Origin: Gammaproteobacteria bacterium
Lineage (GTDB): Bacteria > Pseudomonadota > Gammaproteobacteria > Chromatiales > Chromatiaceae
Assembly (NCBI GenBank): GCA_011390365.1
Contig: JAABSM010000004.1
Location: 1-64,000 of the forward strand
Length of the DNA stretch: 64,000 nt
Reading direction: 5' to 3'
Both the position numbers and the translations under genes were made by a program. This document shows positions 43,690 through 54,747 of this stretch, one piece after another. The notes beneath the pieces were generated by a model. The model had not been told where the DNA came from and did no database searches. It was given only the letters and a program-made list of their open reading frames with translations. The stretch's first letter is position 1, and each line of letters begins with the position of its first letter.

Positions 43690-44721
43690 ATGAACAAGCT
43701 AAGTTCACTCGTCCTCGCCGGCGTCCTGCTGTCCCTGATCGGCTGCGCCTATCAACCCACCATTCAGGACGACGACGTCGGCCGTGACAGTAGCTACGGC
43801 TATCATGACGACTACGCCGATTACTACTATGACGACTTGCGGCGCTACGGCGATTGGATCGTGCATGTCGACTTCGGACGCGTATGGCAACCCTACAACG
43901 TGCCGCGCCGCTGGCGCCCCTACAGCGAGGGGCACTGGATATGGCGCTCCGGCGACTGGCACTGGAAATCGGACTATCTTTGGGGCGACAAGGTGTTCCA
44001 CTACGGTCAGTGGTTCAGAGATCGCCACCACGGTTGGCTGTGGGTCCCCGGTCGCACCTTCGCGCCGGCATGGGTAAGCTGGCGCCATGACGATGACTGG
44101 GTCGGCTGGGCGCCCAAGCCGCCCCAGGGACGACGCGGATACCGGCACGACCCCGACTACCACGACTACCTTTTCGTGGAACAGCGCCACTTGGATGCAC
44201 ACCGGCTGGGACCCTATCTGAAATGGGGAGAGGACCACCGCCCCCTCTTCAATGCAACTCGGCCAGGAGATCGCTACCGCGTACCCCCGGGATCGAGACG
44301 CGATTCAGACAACCATCGTGACGATGGGCACAGGCGGGGAGATGACCGTTATCGCGATGACGGACGCGACCAGCGCCCCCATGACGGACGCCGGGATGAT
44401 GAACGGGGCCGTCCCGGACTCGCACCGCCCAGCTTCCCCGGCGAGGCCAAACCCCAACCGCACAGGCGGCCCATCACACCGCGCCCCCACCCCGGGGCGT
44501 CTCGCCCGGAACAGCGCCATCGTTCCGAACAGCAACGCCCGGATCGACGCGAAGAACGGCGGAAACATAAGGAGCAGGAGGAGAAACAGAAACGCGCGCA
44601 AGAGGTTCTGGAGCGCTTGCAGCAGGTTGGAGATGACGGCGGCGAAACCCCGACCCCGGCCGAACCGGAGGAGAGGCCCCGTTCCCTCCAGGAGAGGCTC
44701 AGGATGATGGGTACTCAGTAA
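43690..44721 (+). CDS. DUF6600-type lipoprotein with basic, charged tail
   Basis: The 343-residue protein has a lipoprotein signal with lipobox LIGC (Cys19). An aromatic-rich domain (about 50-165) follows with GDWIVHVDFGRVWQPYNVP, GHWIWRSGDWHWKSDYLWG and GWAPKPPQG, which matches the DUF6600 family. A long low-complexity Arg/Asp/His/Pro tail runs from about 190 to the end. It is likely an envelope-anchored structural or binding protein. Confidence 0.85.
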   Translation: MNKLSSLVLAGVLLSLIGCAYQPTIQDDDVGRDSSYGYHDDYADYYYDDLRRYGDWIVHVDFGRVWQPYNVPRRWRPYSEGHWIWRSGDWHWKSDYLWGDKVFHYGQWFRDRHHGWLWVPGRTFAPAWVSWRHDDDWVGWAPKPPQGRRGYRHDPDYHDYLFVEQRHLDAHRLGPYLKWGEDHRPLFNATRPGDRYRVPPGSRRDSDNHRDDGHRRGDDRYRDDGRDQRPHDGRRDDERGRPGLAPPSFPGEAKPQPHRRPITPRPHPGASRPEQRHRSEQQRPDRREERRKHKEQEEKQKRAQEVLERLQQVGDDGGETPTPAEPEERPRSLQERLRMMGTQ

Positions 44722-44799
44722 TAATGCCTTACGATGGTTTGCGTAAATCTATCGAGGCGTGGCGAACCACTCCATGATCGTTATAAAAGGACAACCGCC

Positions 44800-45750
44800 T
44801 TACTCGGAAGAACCCAATATCCGCTCCAGCAGCCCCGCCTCCGGCGGCGTAAAGACTCCAATCAGTCGCTCGTTGCGGGCGACGAAGAACCACTCCCCTT
44901 CATAGGGATCCTCAACCCGATAGTAGTCGCCATTGGGCGTCTCTTGCAGGGAATATTCAATACCATCCTGGTCGAGAAAGCCCAGCAGATCATCCCGGGT
45001 CTGCCCGATCTTGGCCGACTTGCCGGTGAGCAGAAAGGCGGTGATCTCCGCGCCGTTCCGTTCGAAGATCCGCTCCAGGACATTGTCGAGCACGCCAATA
45101 CCGCGGTAATCCTCCTTGACGAAGTAGGTCTCCAGCGGCGTCCCCAACTCGGGAAAACTCAGATCCAGCTTGTCGCCATCGCCGCGATGTTGTTGCAACA
45201 ACGGGTCGAGTTGTCGCGCCGCCTGCTCCAGCGCCACGCCCTCATCGAAGGCGGATAGCTGGGCGTACCAGGGGCCGACGATGAGATTGATCCCCTGATC
45301 CACGGAAAAGCCCATATCCCCGGAGTCGACGGGCTGGGCGCTGTCCGCCAGTTCATCCATCAACGCCCCGAAGGCGTAGAGCGGCTCCCCCATGTGATAG
45401 AGGTTGAGCACCAGACTCGGCTGTTGCGCCCCGCCAGGGCCGTACTCCATCACCGCCAAACCGGTGAAACCGGCGCTCAGGTAATACTCGGCGTGGCCGT
45501 TGATGTACTCGTAGAGATTATCCTTGTGATAGTTGCGCCCGCGGCCCACCACCGCCAGACCCGCCATCTCGTTCGGCAGAAACGCCAGCGCATCCCGCCC
45601 CGGATCCGCCTCCCGCTTGAGGTCGATCAGACCATCATCGAAGCGCTGCCCCTCCAGATAGAGGGCAGCGGCGAACAGGGGCAACAGCAGCAACAGCAGC
45701 AGGCGTGCCCAGGCGGGGGCGGTAGGCGCGGGGAGGTCCTTGGCGATCAT
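44800..45750 (-). CDS. DUF6599-family membrane-anchored protein
   Basis: The 316-residue protein has one N-terminal helix (about 12-32, rich in Leu). Family blocks ENLYEYINGHAEYYLSAGF, LNLYHMGEPLYAFGALMDEL and GIGVLDNVLERIFERNGAEI follow. The mature part would be periplasmic. Function is unknown. I start at ATG 45750 (MIAKDLPAP). The frame opens up to 45888, but the extension is Arg-rich and lacks family character. It is convergent with the DUF6600 gene. Confidence 0.82.
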   Translation of the reverse strand: MIAKDLPAPTAPAWARLLLLLLLPLFAAALYLEGQRFDDGLIDLKREADPGRDALAFLPNEMAGLAVVGRGRNYHKDNLYEYINGHAEYYLSAGFTGLAVMEYGPGGAQQPSLVLNLYHMGEPLYAFGALMDELADSAQPVDSGDMGFSVDQGINLIVGPWYAQLSAFDEGVALEQAARQLDPLLQQHRGDGDKLDLSFPELGTPLETYFVKEDYRGIGVLDNVLERIFERNGAEITAFLLTGKSAKIGQTRDDLLGFLDQDGIEYSLQETPNGDYYRVEDPYEGEWFFVARNERLIGVFTPPEAGLLERILGSSE

Positions 45751-46068
45751 GATGCTGGTACCAGGAAAAAGGCGTTGCCACGCAACACCGGAAGGAAAGC
45801 CACCGAGCCAATGCGTATCGACCCGCCTCGGCGGAAACAATCGTACAAAGCCGGGAACACTCCCCCCACCCATACCCTCCTTTCGCAAATGGGGGTTAGG
45901 TCGGGGTTTCGCCCTTGCCGGGAATTGCGGGCATCAACCCCGACCGGTGCCGAAGAAATCGCCCCCAGCCCCCCTTTGCGACAGGGGGGAGCAGATCTGG
46001 AGGGCTTGTTCGATAGCAGAGACATCCCGAAGACTCCATTGAGAACCGCGACGCGGCTATCCCAGGGC
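45751..46068. other. Spacer with a GCGACAGG repeat
   Basis: This contains GCCCCCCTTTGCGACAGGGG (near 45968-45990), a relative of the block near 16065-16086. A TTGCGGG-containing inverted segment also lies here. No gene is supported. Confidence 0.5.
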
Positions 46069-47271
46069 TCAGGAAAACAGACTCAAGGTCCGATGCGCCG
46101 CCTGGAGTTTGGCCGCTACCGGCACTCCATAGGGACAGGCCTGGTTGCACGCCGCATCCCCGCAACCGGCGCAGATCGCGGCATTGGTCTCCAGCTCGGA
46201 ATATTGGGCCATGGCACGCTTCTCCTCTTCATACTGCTCGAAGTACATCTGATAACGCAGAATCGAGGCGATGGGAAGACCCGCGGGGCAGGCGGAGTGG
46301 CAATCGCCGCAGCCGGTGCGGCAGTAGTCGCTGCCGTGCTGGGCGGCGTAGCGATCCAGGGTCTCCAGGTCCGCCTTCTCCAGCGTCTTGCCGGAGGCGG
46401 GCAGGTAGTTGTCGAGATCGCTGACCCGCTTCATGGTCACCACCAGACCCGCCACCTCGGGATGATTGAGCACCCACTTGAAGGCGGCCTGCTCGAAGGG
46501 CGCGCCCTTGGCGTCGAAATCCATGTCCCGGGCGCCGGCGAGGGTCTTCATCGCCACCACGCCGACCCCTTTCGCCGCCGCCTCCTTGAGCAGGTCAGGC
46601 ACACGGGGAAATTTCATGAAGTTGAAGGCGGGCATGATGATGTGGTAGTGACCGGAACGCACCGCCTCCAGCATCAGCTCCTCCATGTGGTGGGGGCCAT
46701 GAGAGGAGACCGCCAGATACTTCGCCTTGCCCTCCGCCTTGAGCTCATCGAAGGCGGCCAGCATGTTCTCATCCAGCAGCCGCGCCCGCTCCGCCTCCTT
46801 GTCCGACTTTTCGCCCATGGCGTGGACGAATACGGCGTCGATGTATTCAGTGTTGAGCCGCTTCAGGCTCCCCTCCACCGCCGCCTTGTACTCCGCCTTG
46901 CTGGTGCCAGGCTGCAAGTGGCTCTTGCCGCTGACATAGGGGCCGGCTTCGCAGAACTTGGAGACAATGTAGATCTTCTCCCGCTCCTTGAAGCGCTTCA
47001 TCGCCTGACCGAGATAGTCCTCACTGCGCCCATAGTCCGGCGCGGTATCGAAATAGTTCACACCGCGATCAATGGCGCGCAGGGCCATCGCCGCCGACGG
47101 CAGCTTGCCCGCGCCAAACGAGATATCGCTCATGCGGATATCCGTCTTGCCCAGCTGACGGTATTGAACAATCTGCGCCTTGTCGTCACTGGCCTGCGCG
47201 ACACCTGCCATACTGCCGGCGGCGGCCATCGGCAGAACGGCGGAAGACTTGAGAAAATCACGACGTTTCAT
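46069..47271 (-). CDS. Tat-exported aldo/keto reductase with 4Fe-4S domain
   Basis: The 400-residue protein starts with a twin-arginine signal, MKRRDFLKSSAVLPMAAAG. An aldo/keto reductase barrel follows (IRMSDISFGAGKLP, NYFDTAPDYGRSEDYLGQAMK, with the catalytic Tyr/Lys context). The C-terminal ferredoxin part has Cys motifs CRTGCGDCHSACPAGLP and CAGCGDAACNQACPYGVP. It probably reduces carbonyl groups in the periplasm using electrons from Fe-S carriers. It is encoded alone, with DUF6599 downstream on the same strand. Confidence 0.9.
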   Translation of the reverse strand: MKRRDFLKSSAVLPMAAAGSMAGVAQASDDKAQIVQYRQLGKTDIRMSDISFGAGKLPSAAMALRAIDRGVNYFDTAPDYGRSEDYLGQAMKRFKEREKIYIVSKFCEAGPYVSGKSHLQPGTSKAEYKAAVEGSLKRLNTEYIDAVFVHAMGEKSDKEAERARLLDENMLAAFDELKAEGKAKYLAVSSHGPHHMEELMLEAVRSGHYHIIMPAFNFMKFPRVPDLLKEAAAKGVGVVAMKTLAGARDMDFDAKGAPFEQAAFKWVLNHPEVAGLVVTMKRVSDLDNYLPASGKTLEKADLETLDRYAAQHGSDYCRTGCGDCHSACPAGLPIASILRYQMYFEQYEEEKRAMAQYSELETNAAICAGCGDAACNQACPYGVPVAAKLQAAHRTLSLFS

Positions 47272-47540
47272 GAGAATGCTCCCGGTGGTTTGGTCTTACC
47301 CCTCAATTTGAGCATGGCTCGATGGGATATGCAACAGGGAGCGCAAAATCCTGGAAAACACTTCCGCTGGAGGTCGCGGCTTTAGCCCGGCCGATAGCCG
47401 CTCGCGGCATTGAGATAGCTCGGAACCTGATGACATTGCGGTCCCGCCTTGGGTGTGAGGGGCCATCGCACGGCCAGGGCTCTACTCGAAACGGAGGCCG
47501 TATCAATATCCCGCTCCCAACGCAATGACGCTGGGTTTGG

Positions 47541-50500
47541 CTAAAAGCAGCTCACATCCGCGCCAATGGCCTGCATGTTGCTACCAGGTTGGGCGTGAAA
47601 ACCCGGTAGGAAGCGAATCACAGGGGCGGTATAGACGACCGAGTCACCATCCCGCAACTCCACGACCCCATCGGTCTCAATGGAAACTTCCGACTCAATG
47701 CTGGTGTATTCGAAGTAGGTTAATCGCACGTTATCCCGGGCACAGGCGACCGTTGAAACAAACTTCGCCTCCACCATGCAATTGGAGGTGATTGCGCCCG
47801 TGGTGTAGGTCGTATCCACCAGACTGCCGTTGCAGCCCGTTACGCTCGCGATGCTGTAGCCGCTCTCGGGGGCCACCGTGAAGCTGGTGGTGTTGCCATG
47901 GACGATCGTCTGTTGATCGCTTGGGGAGAGGCCACCGCCAGCGCCGGCGCTGGGGGTCACGGTGTAGCTGTTCTGGCTGAAGGTGGCGGTCACCGTGCAG
48001 TTGGCGGTGATTTCGCCCGTGGTGTAGGTCGTATCCACCAGACTGCCGTTGCAGCCCGTTACGCTCGCGATGCTGTAGCCGCTCTCGGGGGCCACCGTGA
48101 AGCTGGTGGTATTGCCGTGCACTATGGTTTGGGCGGTATTCGGCGAGAGCGTTCCTCCAGTGCCGGCGGTGGGTGTTACGGTGTAGGTATTCTGGATGAA
48201 GATCGCTGTCACGGTGCAATCGGCAGTGATTTCACCTGTATCGTAGGTATTACCTGAAAGGTTGCCACCACAACCGCTTACGCCGTCGATGGTATACCCG
48301 CTTTCGGAGGCTACCGTAAAGCTGGTGGTATTGCCATGGGCTACGATTTGCGCTGTGCTTGGGGTGAGACTACCGCCAGTACCCGCTTCAGGAGTGACAG
48401 TGTGGTAGACCGTGTCGAGCGAATCCGCCAGCAAAAAGGTACCGCTGGCGCTGATTCCAGATCCCGTCACCCAGATTGCGGCTCCGCTTCCACCGCGTGC
48501 CTGCGTCGTCTGGAGCGTCCATGACGCTCCCGAATCGAGATATACATTGGGGGCGTTATTACCGTTGCTTTCTGCCGAGCGGTAATAAAACGTCGCATCC
48601 GCGCTCTGGCTCACCGCGGGGGTGATCACATAGCATCGCTCCACCCCACTCGCTGGGGTACCCGATACTTCGCATGTCTGATTTCCTCGAATCTCGACAC
48701 TGGTTTCTCCCATGTCTCCGGTGTTAGGGGTTATTTCGACACCGAAGTACTTATCGAGGGTGGCACCCGCGTTTTTTACGCGACCAAACGCTACGGTTGC
48801 GCCATTGGAGACCGTGCTAGTCTGCTTGATGCTCCCGTCGTTGATCAGGGTACCTTCAACGGAAACGACATTGCCGCCGAAGTCCGCCGTCGCATCCGCA
48901 TGGATCAGCAGGTCATTAGCGATCGACATGTCCTCGGAAAAACTTGTAGTCCCCGATTTCACTTCGAGATCATGAAAACTCAACTTGGAGGCGCCGTCGA
49001 GTTGGACATCGTCCAAATACGACTGCCCGGCGCCATCGTGGTGAAACCCAATATAATAAGTGGCGGTGGATGGCACGCTAAACGAGAAACTTGCCTTACC
49101 CGTCGAGTTGACCGTCCCTACCGACTGGGAGGTACTGGTTGAGTCCGTATCGACATCCAGATAGATTCGCAAGGTATCCGAGAGTGTGCTTCTTTGGTCA
49201 AAATAGAGGGAAAGACTGTAGTTAACGCCTTTATTTAGCGTCAAGGGTAATGAGTAGAGCCAGGCATCGCCGTTAGCATAAGCATTACCATCGGTATCAC
49301 CAGAGGGTTGTCCCCCATACCAACCCCCGGGGTCGACCGCCGGATTAGATGTCCAATCGGGTGGGAGATACGAGGTGCTACAGCAGCTTTGCCCATCCCC
49401 CTCGCTGAAATCCTCCATGACCAGGTTGGCCGAAACGATCTTGCTGAATGACTGGGCCGCGCCATCGCAAATAATCCTGCCACTTCCAAATGCAAATCCC
49501 GTGGGATTGTTCTCCTGCCAGTCTCCGGCGAGATTGAGGGTGTAGGTTCCTGCGTCCAGGCTCGCGCCGGCGCTGATGGTCAGGTTGCCATCCACATCGA
49601 GATTGCTGGCTAGATAGGTTTGGGTACTACCAGTGCCGTCGCCAATGCGTACATCCTGAAAGGTCGAGGCAGAATCCACGGTGACACCGATAGGCCCGGA
49701 AAACTCTACGGTACCGCCGGTCGCGCTAAAGCCGCCGACATCCTCCCACCGCCAACCCACCTGTAGCGTGCCGGCGGCCATCTCCAGTCGCGCACCGTCG
49801 GCGATGATCAACTCGCGGCCATAGTGGGTTCCCGAAGATATCATCGGGTAATGGGTCAGCCCCCCAGGAATATAGAGGTTATCGTAGGGACGAGGGACGC
49901 GATTGACGGCGGTGGTTGAACCGGGCGCCCCTTCGTTAATCGTCCAGTTCGCGGCATTGTTCCAGTCTGAGTCCACCGACCCCGTCCAGGTCAGGCGACT
50001 GTCCCGAAACTTCGCGGTGGTCGGGGCTTTATTATTGAACAGCGTGGCGGCATCCGCATCGCATTCGGTCGCCGGATGGGCGTCACCCTCGGCACAGCTG
50101 GAACTGGTACCCGCCGCGACGCCGGTGGTTTGTCCAGAGTAATCAATGCTCGGGTTGGAGAAATGAGCAATCCGACTACATGATTGCCCGAGTATACTAC
50201 AACGATTGCTATAAGCCATGATGGTGCGAAAACCGCTGGCCAGGTCGACATAGCCGTGGGCGATAGTGTCGGGCGTGGTTTCCGAATCCATATACCAGTC
50301 ATGACGGCTCCCCATGTTGTGGCCCAACTCATGGGCGAAGACCGCCTGCCCTATTGAACAGGCCTCCATGGTCGAGTAAGCGTCGTCACTCCAGGAAAGG
50401 TCATCGTTAGTGTATTGAATAAATGCCAGACCTCCGCATGAGCTACCCGAGGAAGGAACAAAAAACATTACAAGATCAGCATGATATTCATCCCGCTTGG

Positions 50501-51422
50501 CATGGAGCCCGGACAGCGATCCATCTCTCGCCGCAAAAAGGTCATCGAACAAGGAATCCGGGTCAGAATCGGTGTAATCATAGCCATCCACACTTCCCAC
50601 CAACCAAACCCGCTGATCGATATTGCTGTTCTCATAGGCCTGATTGGTATAGGCGATAAAGAGCTCGGCGAAGGCCTGGGCATCCGCCGCCGCCACGGAA
50701 CCCCCGTCGGCATCCTGGTCATAGACCACATAGACATCGATGATGGACCCATCGTCGCTTGAGGCCACCGCCCGTTGGCTTGATGCCGAGGAGGGTTTGC
50801 GGCTTGGCGGTATGACGAAATCACTCTCGCCGGACAGCAAGGCGCCCTCGTTCACCTCTTCGACGATGTGCGTCCCCTTGGGGGTTGGTCGAATCGAGAA
50901 GGCGCCGATGCCTGGTAACTCGGCAAGACCATATAGCGACTCCCCCTGCACCACGAATATTACCGTACTATTCGGTAGGGTCTTAGCCTCGCCGATCCAG
51001 GTGAGGCTCCCGGATCGATTCGAATGGTTCTTCTTGTGATCGACGGTCACGACCACGTCATCAAACAGGTTCAAGGCGATCCGGCTTTGGGCCTGAGCGC
51101 CTTCCCGTTGACGTTGAGCCGGCGTCGAGCCGAGCAACAGGGAGACATCCGTCTCCACATGTCGGCTCCTCAGGGTGCTGGATCCGGCGTCGTGAAGCGT
51201 GGTCGAGGATAATTTCGAAAACAGTTGATTTTCTGGCGTGGTTGCCGCGTGAATGGCGGACGCCATCAGCAGCAGGAACAGCAGCGTGAAAAGGGTAGGG
51301 ATGCGCAGATGGGGTTGCCGTACCCTCCCCTCCCGTCTCTGTCGAATTTTACTTTCTGGTACGGTATTTTCTGGTTCGGGTTGACCCTTAGCCCGATTTG
51401 ACTGCATGTTGAAACGGTTCAT
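47541..51422 (-). CDS. Secreted zinc metalloprotease with C-terminal Ig-like repeats
   Basis: The 1293-residue protein has a hydrophobic export segment (about 42-60, LFTLLFLLLMASAIHA) and a propeptide-like region. The catalytic motif HELGHNMGSRHD (about 361-372) and a Met-turn-like AYSNRC belong to reprolysin/M12-type metallopeptidases. A beta-rich central part follows (about 475-990). Three 73-residue repeats come next (YTVTPxAGTGGxLSP...GYSIxxVTGCNGS), similar to InlB B-repeats. The C-terminus has a FLPGFHAQPGSNMQA segment. It probably digests extracellular proteins or mediates surface attachment. The tandem repeats are nearly identical in DNA, which suggests recent duplication. Confidence 0.88.
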   Translation of the reverse strand: MNRFNMQSNRAKGQPEPENTVPESKIRQRREGRVRQPHLRIPTLFTLLFLLLMASAIHAATTPENQLFSKLSSTTLHDAGSSTLRSRHVETDVSLLLGSTPAQRQREGAQAQSRIALNLFDDVVVTVDHKKNHSNRSGSLTWIGEAKTLPNSTVIFVVQGESLYGLAELPGIGAFSIRPTPKGTHIVEEVNEGALLSGESDFVIPPSRKPSSASSQRAVASSDDGSIIDVYVVYDQDADGGSVAAADAQAFAELFIAYTNQAYENSNIDQRVWLVGSVDGYDYTDSDPDSLFDDLFAARDGSLSGLHAKRDEYHADLVMFFVPSSGSSCGGLAFIQYTNDDLSWSDDAYSTMEACSIGQAVFAHELGHNMGSRHDWYMDSETTPDTIAHGYVDLASGFRTIMAYSNRCSILGQSCSRIAHFSNPSIDYSGQTTGVAAGTSSSCAEGDAHPATECDADAATLFNNKAPTTAKFRDSRLTWTGSVDSDWNNAANWTINEGAPGSTTAVNRVPRPYDNLYIPGGLTHYPMISSGTHYGRELIIADGARLEMAAGTLQVGWRWEDVGGFSATGGTVEFSGPIGVTVDSASTFQDVRIGDGTGSTQTYLASNLDVDGNLTISAGASLDAGTYTLNLAGDWQENNPTGFAFGSGRIICDGAAQSFSKIVSANLVMEDFSEGDGQSCCSTSYLPPDWTSNPAVDPGGWYGGQPSGDTDGNAYANGDAWLYSLPLTLNKGVNYSLSLYFDQRSTLSDTLRIYLDVDTDSTSTSQSVGTVNSTGKASFSFSVPSTATYYIGFHHDGAGQSYLDDVQLDGASKLSFHDLEVKSGTTSFSEDMSIANDLLIHADATADFGGNVVSVEGTLINDGSIKQTSTVSNGATVAFGRVKNAGATLDKYFGVEITPNTGDMGETSVEIRGNQTCEVSGTPASGVERCYVITPAVSQSADATFYYRSAESNGNNAPNVYLDSGASWTLQTTQARGGSGAAIWVTGSGISASGTFLLADSLDTVYHTVTPEAGTGGSLTPSTAQIVAHGNTTSFTVASESGYTIDGVSGCGGNLSGNTYDTGEITADCTVTAIFIQNTYTVTPTAGTGGTLSPNTAQTIVHGNTTSFTVAPESGYSIASVTGCNGSLVDTTYTTGEITANCTVTATFSQNSYTVTPSAGAGGGLSPSDQQTIVHGNTTSFTVAPESGYSIASVTGCNGSLVDTTYTTGAITSNCMVEAKFVSTVACARDNVRLTYFEYTSIESEVSIETDGVVELRDGDSVVYTAPVIRFLPGFHAQPGSNMQAIGADVSCF
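47797..48235. repeat. 219-bp tandem repeats inside the metalloprotease gene
   Basis: Segments starting CCCGTGGTGTAGGTCGTATC at 47797 and 48016 are almost identical over more than 100 bp. The period is 219 bp (73 codons), in register with the protein repeats. A third, more diverged unit continues to about 48400. Confidence 0.85.
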
Positions 51423-51731
51423 CGTGGCGCCTCACTCCCCATGATCGGCATTGTTTCGCTTGTTGCAACGATTGTGCACAAGGATGCATTGTTTACGATG
51501 GAATTTGCCACGTTCGTCGGTTGATGTCCAGAGGTAAATAAAATAACACTTCATATATATTTGTTATTATGCGTATGCGTCCTAGCCGAGGTTGGGCAAG
51601 CGGGCTACGCGACTTCTGACTTTCTCCTTCGCAATCGGTATACTAAGCCGTTTCTTGAATATGGTGTGGCGGGGTTGCTGACCTCCGACGCCAGTCTCCC
51701 CATTTACAGACCAATAACGGCCTAATTCCCC
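51423..51731. other. Divergent promoter region, protease / glyQ
   Basis: This AT-rich spacer of about 310 bp contains the glyQ promoter candidate at 51616-51644 and an AT-rich tract TATATATTTGTTATTAT near 51555. No gene is visible. Confidence 0.55.
51616..51644 (+). promoter_or_regulatory. Candidate sigma70 promoter for glyQS
   Basis: CTGACT (51616-51621), 17 bp and TATACT (51639-51644) give a fair promoter match. It is about 80 bp upstream of the glyQ start. Confidence 0.45.
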
Positions 51732-52676
51732 ATGGAAAACACACCCCTCAAACCGGATGTCTCCACCTTTCAGGGCCTGATCTTCGCCCTGGAGCGGTAC
51801 TGGGCGGATCAGGGTTGCGTCATTCTCCAGCCTTTCGACATGGAGATGGGCGCGGGTACCTTTCACTCCGCCACTTTCTTGCGTTCCATCGGCCCGGAGC
51901 CGTGGAACTGCGCCTATGTGCAGCCTTCGCGGCGGCCCACCGACGGCCGTTTCGGCAAGAACCCGAACCGTCTGCAACACTATTACCAGTATCAGGTGAT
52001 CCTCAAGCCGTCGCCGGAGAATATCCAGGATCTCTACCTAGGCTCGCTGAAGATGCTGGGGATCGATCCGCTGGTGCACGATATCCGCTTCGTCGAGGAC
52101 AACTGGGAGTCGCCGACCCTGGGGGCCTGGGGGCTCGGCTGGGAGGTGTGGCTCAACGGCATGGAGGTGACCCAGTTCACCTACTTCCAGCAGGTGGGCG
52201 GGCTGGATTGCCGGCCGGTCTCCGGCGAAATCACCTATGGGCTGGAGCGCATCGCCATGTATCTGCAAGGGGTGGAGAGCGTCTTCGACCTGATCTGGAC
52301 CAACGGCCCCCAGGGGCCGGTGACCTATGGCGACGTGTTTCACCAGAACGAGGTCGAGCAGTCCCACTACAACTTCGAGCATGCCGACGTGGACTTCCTC
52401 TTCAGTCAGTTCGACCATTGCGAAAAGCAGTGCATGACCCTGATCGAGAAGGACCTGCCGCTGCCGGCCTATGAGCAGATCCTCAAGGCCTCCCACGCCT
52501 TCAATCTGCTCGACGCCCGCCACGCCATCTCGGTGACCGAGCGCCAACGCTACATCCTGCGGGTGCGCACCCTGGCAAGGGCGGTGGCCCAGGCCTATTA
52601 CGATCGACGGGAGAGTCTCGGTTTTCCCATGTTGAACCAGACGCCAATGCGGGCAGGGGAGGCGAACCATGGCTGA
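51732..52676 (+). CDS. glyQ: Glycyl-tRNA synthetase alpha subunit
   Basis: The alpha subunit of the bacterial tetrameric glycyl-tRNA synthetase is 314 residues long. It has [33 protein letters not shown] and [17 protein letters not shown] near the N-terminus. It forms a class II active site with glyS. The ATG is at 51732. The gene overlaps glyS by eight bases. Confidence 0.98.
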   Translation: MENTPLKPDVSTFQGLIFALERYWADQGCVILQPFDMEMGAGTFHSATFLRSIGPEPWNCAYVQPSRRPTDGRFGKNPNRLQHYYQYQVILKPSPENIQDLYLGSLKMLGIDPLVHDIRFVEDNWESPTLGAWGLGWEVWLNGMEVTQFTYFQQVGGLDCRPVSGEITYGLERIAMYLQGVESVFDLIWTNGPQGPVTYGDVFHQNEVEQSHYNFEHADVDFLFSQFDHCEKQCMTLIEKDLPLPAYEQILKASHAFNLLDARHAISVTERQRYILRVRTLARAVAQAYYDRRESLGFPMLNQTPMRAGEANHG

Positions 52677-54747
52677 GCAAGATGATCTGCTGATCGAGAT
52701 CGGTACCGAGGAGCTGCCGCCCAAGGCGCTGCTGAAGCTTTCCCAGGCCTTTACCGATGGTGTAAAGGCGGGGCTGGAGAAGGCGGAGTTTCCCTTCGCC
52801 GGCATCAAGGGCTATGCCGCGCCGCGCCGGCTGGCGGTGATCGTCGAACAGGTGGCGGTACGCCAGCCTGACCGTGAAGTGGAACGCAAGGGACCGGCGG
52901 TGAAGGCGGCCTATGACGGCGAGGGTAACCCGACCAAGGCGCTGTTGGGCTTCTGCCGCTCCTGCGGCACGCAGCCGGAACAACTGGAACGGATCGACAC
53001 CCCAAAAGGGGAGTGGTTGATGTTCCGCAAACAGGAGATCGGCAAGAGCCTGGAGGAGCTGATTGCGGGCATCATCGAGGCCGCCCTCAACGGCCTGCCG
53101 ATCCCCAAGCGCATGCGCTGGGGCGCGGGCGAGGAGGCCTTCGTGCGTCCGGTGCACTGGCTGGTGGTGCTGTATGGCGATCAGGTGATCCCCTGCACCA
53201 TCCTCGGCCAGCAGGCCAGCAATCTGAGTTACGGCCACCGATTCCATCACCCGGAGCCGTTGCAACTTGAGCGGCCGACGGATTACCCGGCGGTGCTACG
53301 CGAGCCGGGCAAGGTGATCGTGGATTTCGCCGAGCGGCGTGAACGGATCCGCGAGATGGCGGAGCAGGCCGCCGCCGCGGAGGACGCCAAGGCGGTGATC
53401 GATCCCGATCTGCTCGACGAGGTGACCGCCCTCAACGAGTGGCCCAATCCCATCGTCGGCAGCTTCGAGCAGCGCTTCCTTGAAGTGCCGCCGGAGGTGC
53501 TGATCGAGGCGATGCAGGATCACCAGAAGTACTTCCCGATGGTGGACGGGGAGGGCAAGCTTGCGCCCCGTTTCATCACCATCGCCAACATCGAGAGCCG
53601 CGAGCCGGCGCTGGTGGTGGCGGGCAACGAGCGGGTGATTCGACCCCGTTTTAGTGACGCCGCCTTCTTCTGGGAGCAGGATCTCAAGCATCCCCTGGAA
53701 GATCGGCTCGACAGCCTGAAGGGCGTGGTCTTCCAGAAGAACCTGGGCAGCCTGCTCGACAAGACCCTGCGCGTGCAAGGCCTGGCCGGGCGTCTCGCCG
53801 AGATGCTGGGGGCCGACAAAACCCGGGCGGAGCGGGCGGCGCTGCTGTGCAAGTGCGACCTGATGACCGACATGGTCTACGAGTTCACCAGCCTGCAAGG
53901 GATCATGGGGCGTTACTACGCAGAAAAGGGGGGGGAACACCCCGATGTCGCGGCGGCGCTGGACGAGGTCTACATGCCCCGTTTCGCCGGTGATGAACTG
54001 CCCGCCAGCGAGCCGGGTCGGATCCTGGCGCTGGCCGACCGCATCGACACCCTCACCGGCATCTTCGCCGCCGGCCTCAAACCCACCGGCGAGAAGGACC
54101 CCTTCGGCCTGCGCCGCGCCTCGCTGGGGGTATTGCGTATCCTGATCGAGACCCCCATCGATCTGGATCTGAGGGAGATGATCGTCCACGCGGTGGAGCA
54201 ACTGCCTCAGCAACTGGCCAAGGGCGATACCGTGGACGAGGTGTTTCAGTATGTCATGGAGCGACTGCGCGCCTATTATCACGAACGGGCGATCAAGCCG
54301 GAGGTGATTGAGGCGGTAATGGCCCGCGGCCCGAGCCGGCCCATGGACTTCGACCGTCGCGTGCTGGGCGTGTCCAGCTTCTTCGACCTGCCGGAGGCGG
54401 GGAGCCTGGCCGCCGCCAACAAGCGCATCTCCAACATCCTGCGCAAGGCGGCGGGGGAGGACTACCCGGATGTGGATCAGGGCCTGTTGCAAGACGCCGC
54501 GGAACAGGCGCTGTTCAAGGCGCTGCGCGAGGTCGAGACGGCGGTCACCCCGCTCATCGATGAGGGCGACTACGCCGATGCGCTGGCGCGCATGGCCGCG
54601 CTAAGGGAACCCGTCGACCACTTCTTCGACGAAGTGATGGTGATGGCGGATGACGAAGCGCTGCAGAGCAACCGTCTGGCACTGCTGCACGCATTCTCGT
54701 CCCTGTTCATGCGCGTCGCCGATCTGTCGAAATTGCAGCACGGCTAA
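52669..54747 (+). CDS. glyS: Glycyl-tRNA synthetase beta subunit
   Basis: The 692-residue beta subunit binds tRNA(Gly). It starts [21 protein letters not shown] and includes [17 protein letters not shown] and the HD-like [21 protein letters not shown] region. The C-terminal anticodon-binding-like domain is complete. It ends just before a strong hairpin. Confidence 0.98.
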   Translation: MAEQDDLLIEIGTEELPPKALLKLSQAFTDGVKAGLEKAEFPFAGIKGYAAPRRLAVIVEQVAVRQPDREVERKGPAVKAAYDGEGNPTKALLGFCRSCGTQPEQLERIDTPKGEWLMFRKQEIGKSLEELIAGIIEAALNGLPIPKRMRWGAGEEAFVRPVHWLVVLYGDQVIPCTILGQQASNLSYGHRFHHPEPLQLERPTDYPAVLREPGKVIVDFAERRERIREMAEQAAAAEDAKAVIDPDLLDEVTALNEWPNPIVGSFEQRFLEVPPEVLIEAMQDHQKYFPMVDGEGKLAPRFITIANIESREPALVVAGNERVIRPRFSDAAFFWEQDLKHPLEDRLDSLKGVVFQKNLGSLLDKTLRVQGLAGRLAEMLGADKTRAERAALLCKCDLMTDMVYEFTSLQGIMGRYYAEKGGEHPDVAAALDEVYMPRFAGDELPASEPGRILALADRIDTLTGIFAAGLKPTGEKDPFGLRRASLGVLRILIETPIDLDLREMIVHAVEQLPQQLAKGDTVDEVFQYVMERLRAYYHERAIKPEVIEAVMARGPSRPMDFDRRVLGVSSFFDLPEAGSLAAANKRISNILRKAAGEDYPDVDQGLLQDAAEQALFKALREVETAVTPLIDEGDYADALARMAALREPVDHFFDEVMVMADDEALQSNRLALLHAFSSLFMRVADLSKLQHG

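Noticed and set aside
45394-47385. A 663-codon plus-strand frame across the DUF6599 and aldo/keto reductase genes
   Set aside because: It spans two convincing genes and a repeat spacer and shows no motif, so it is a shadow frame.
53296-54492. A 398-codon minus-strand frame inside glyS
   Set aside because: It is antisense to a complete, well-conserved glyS.
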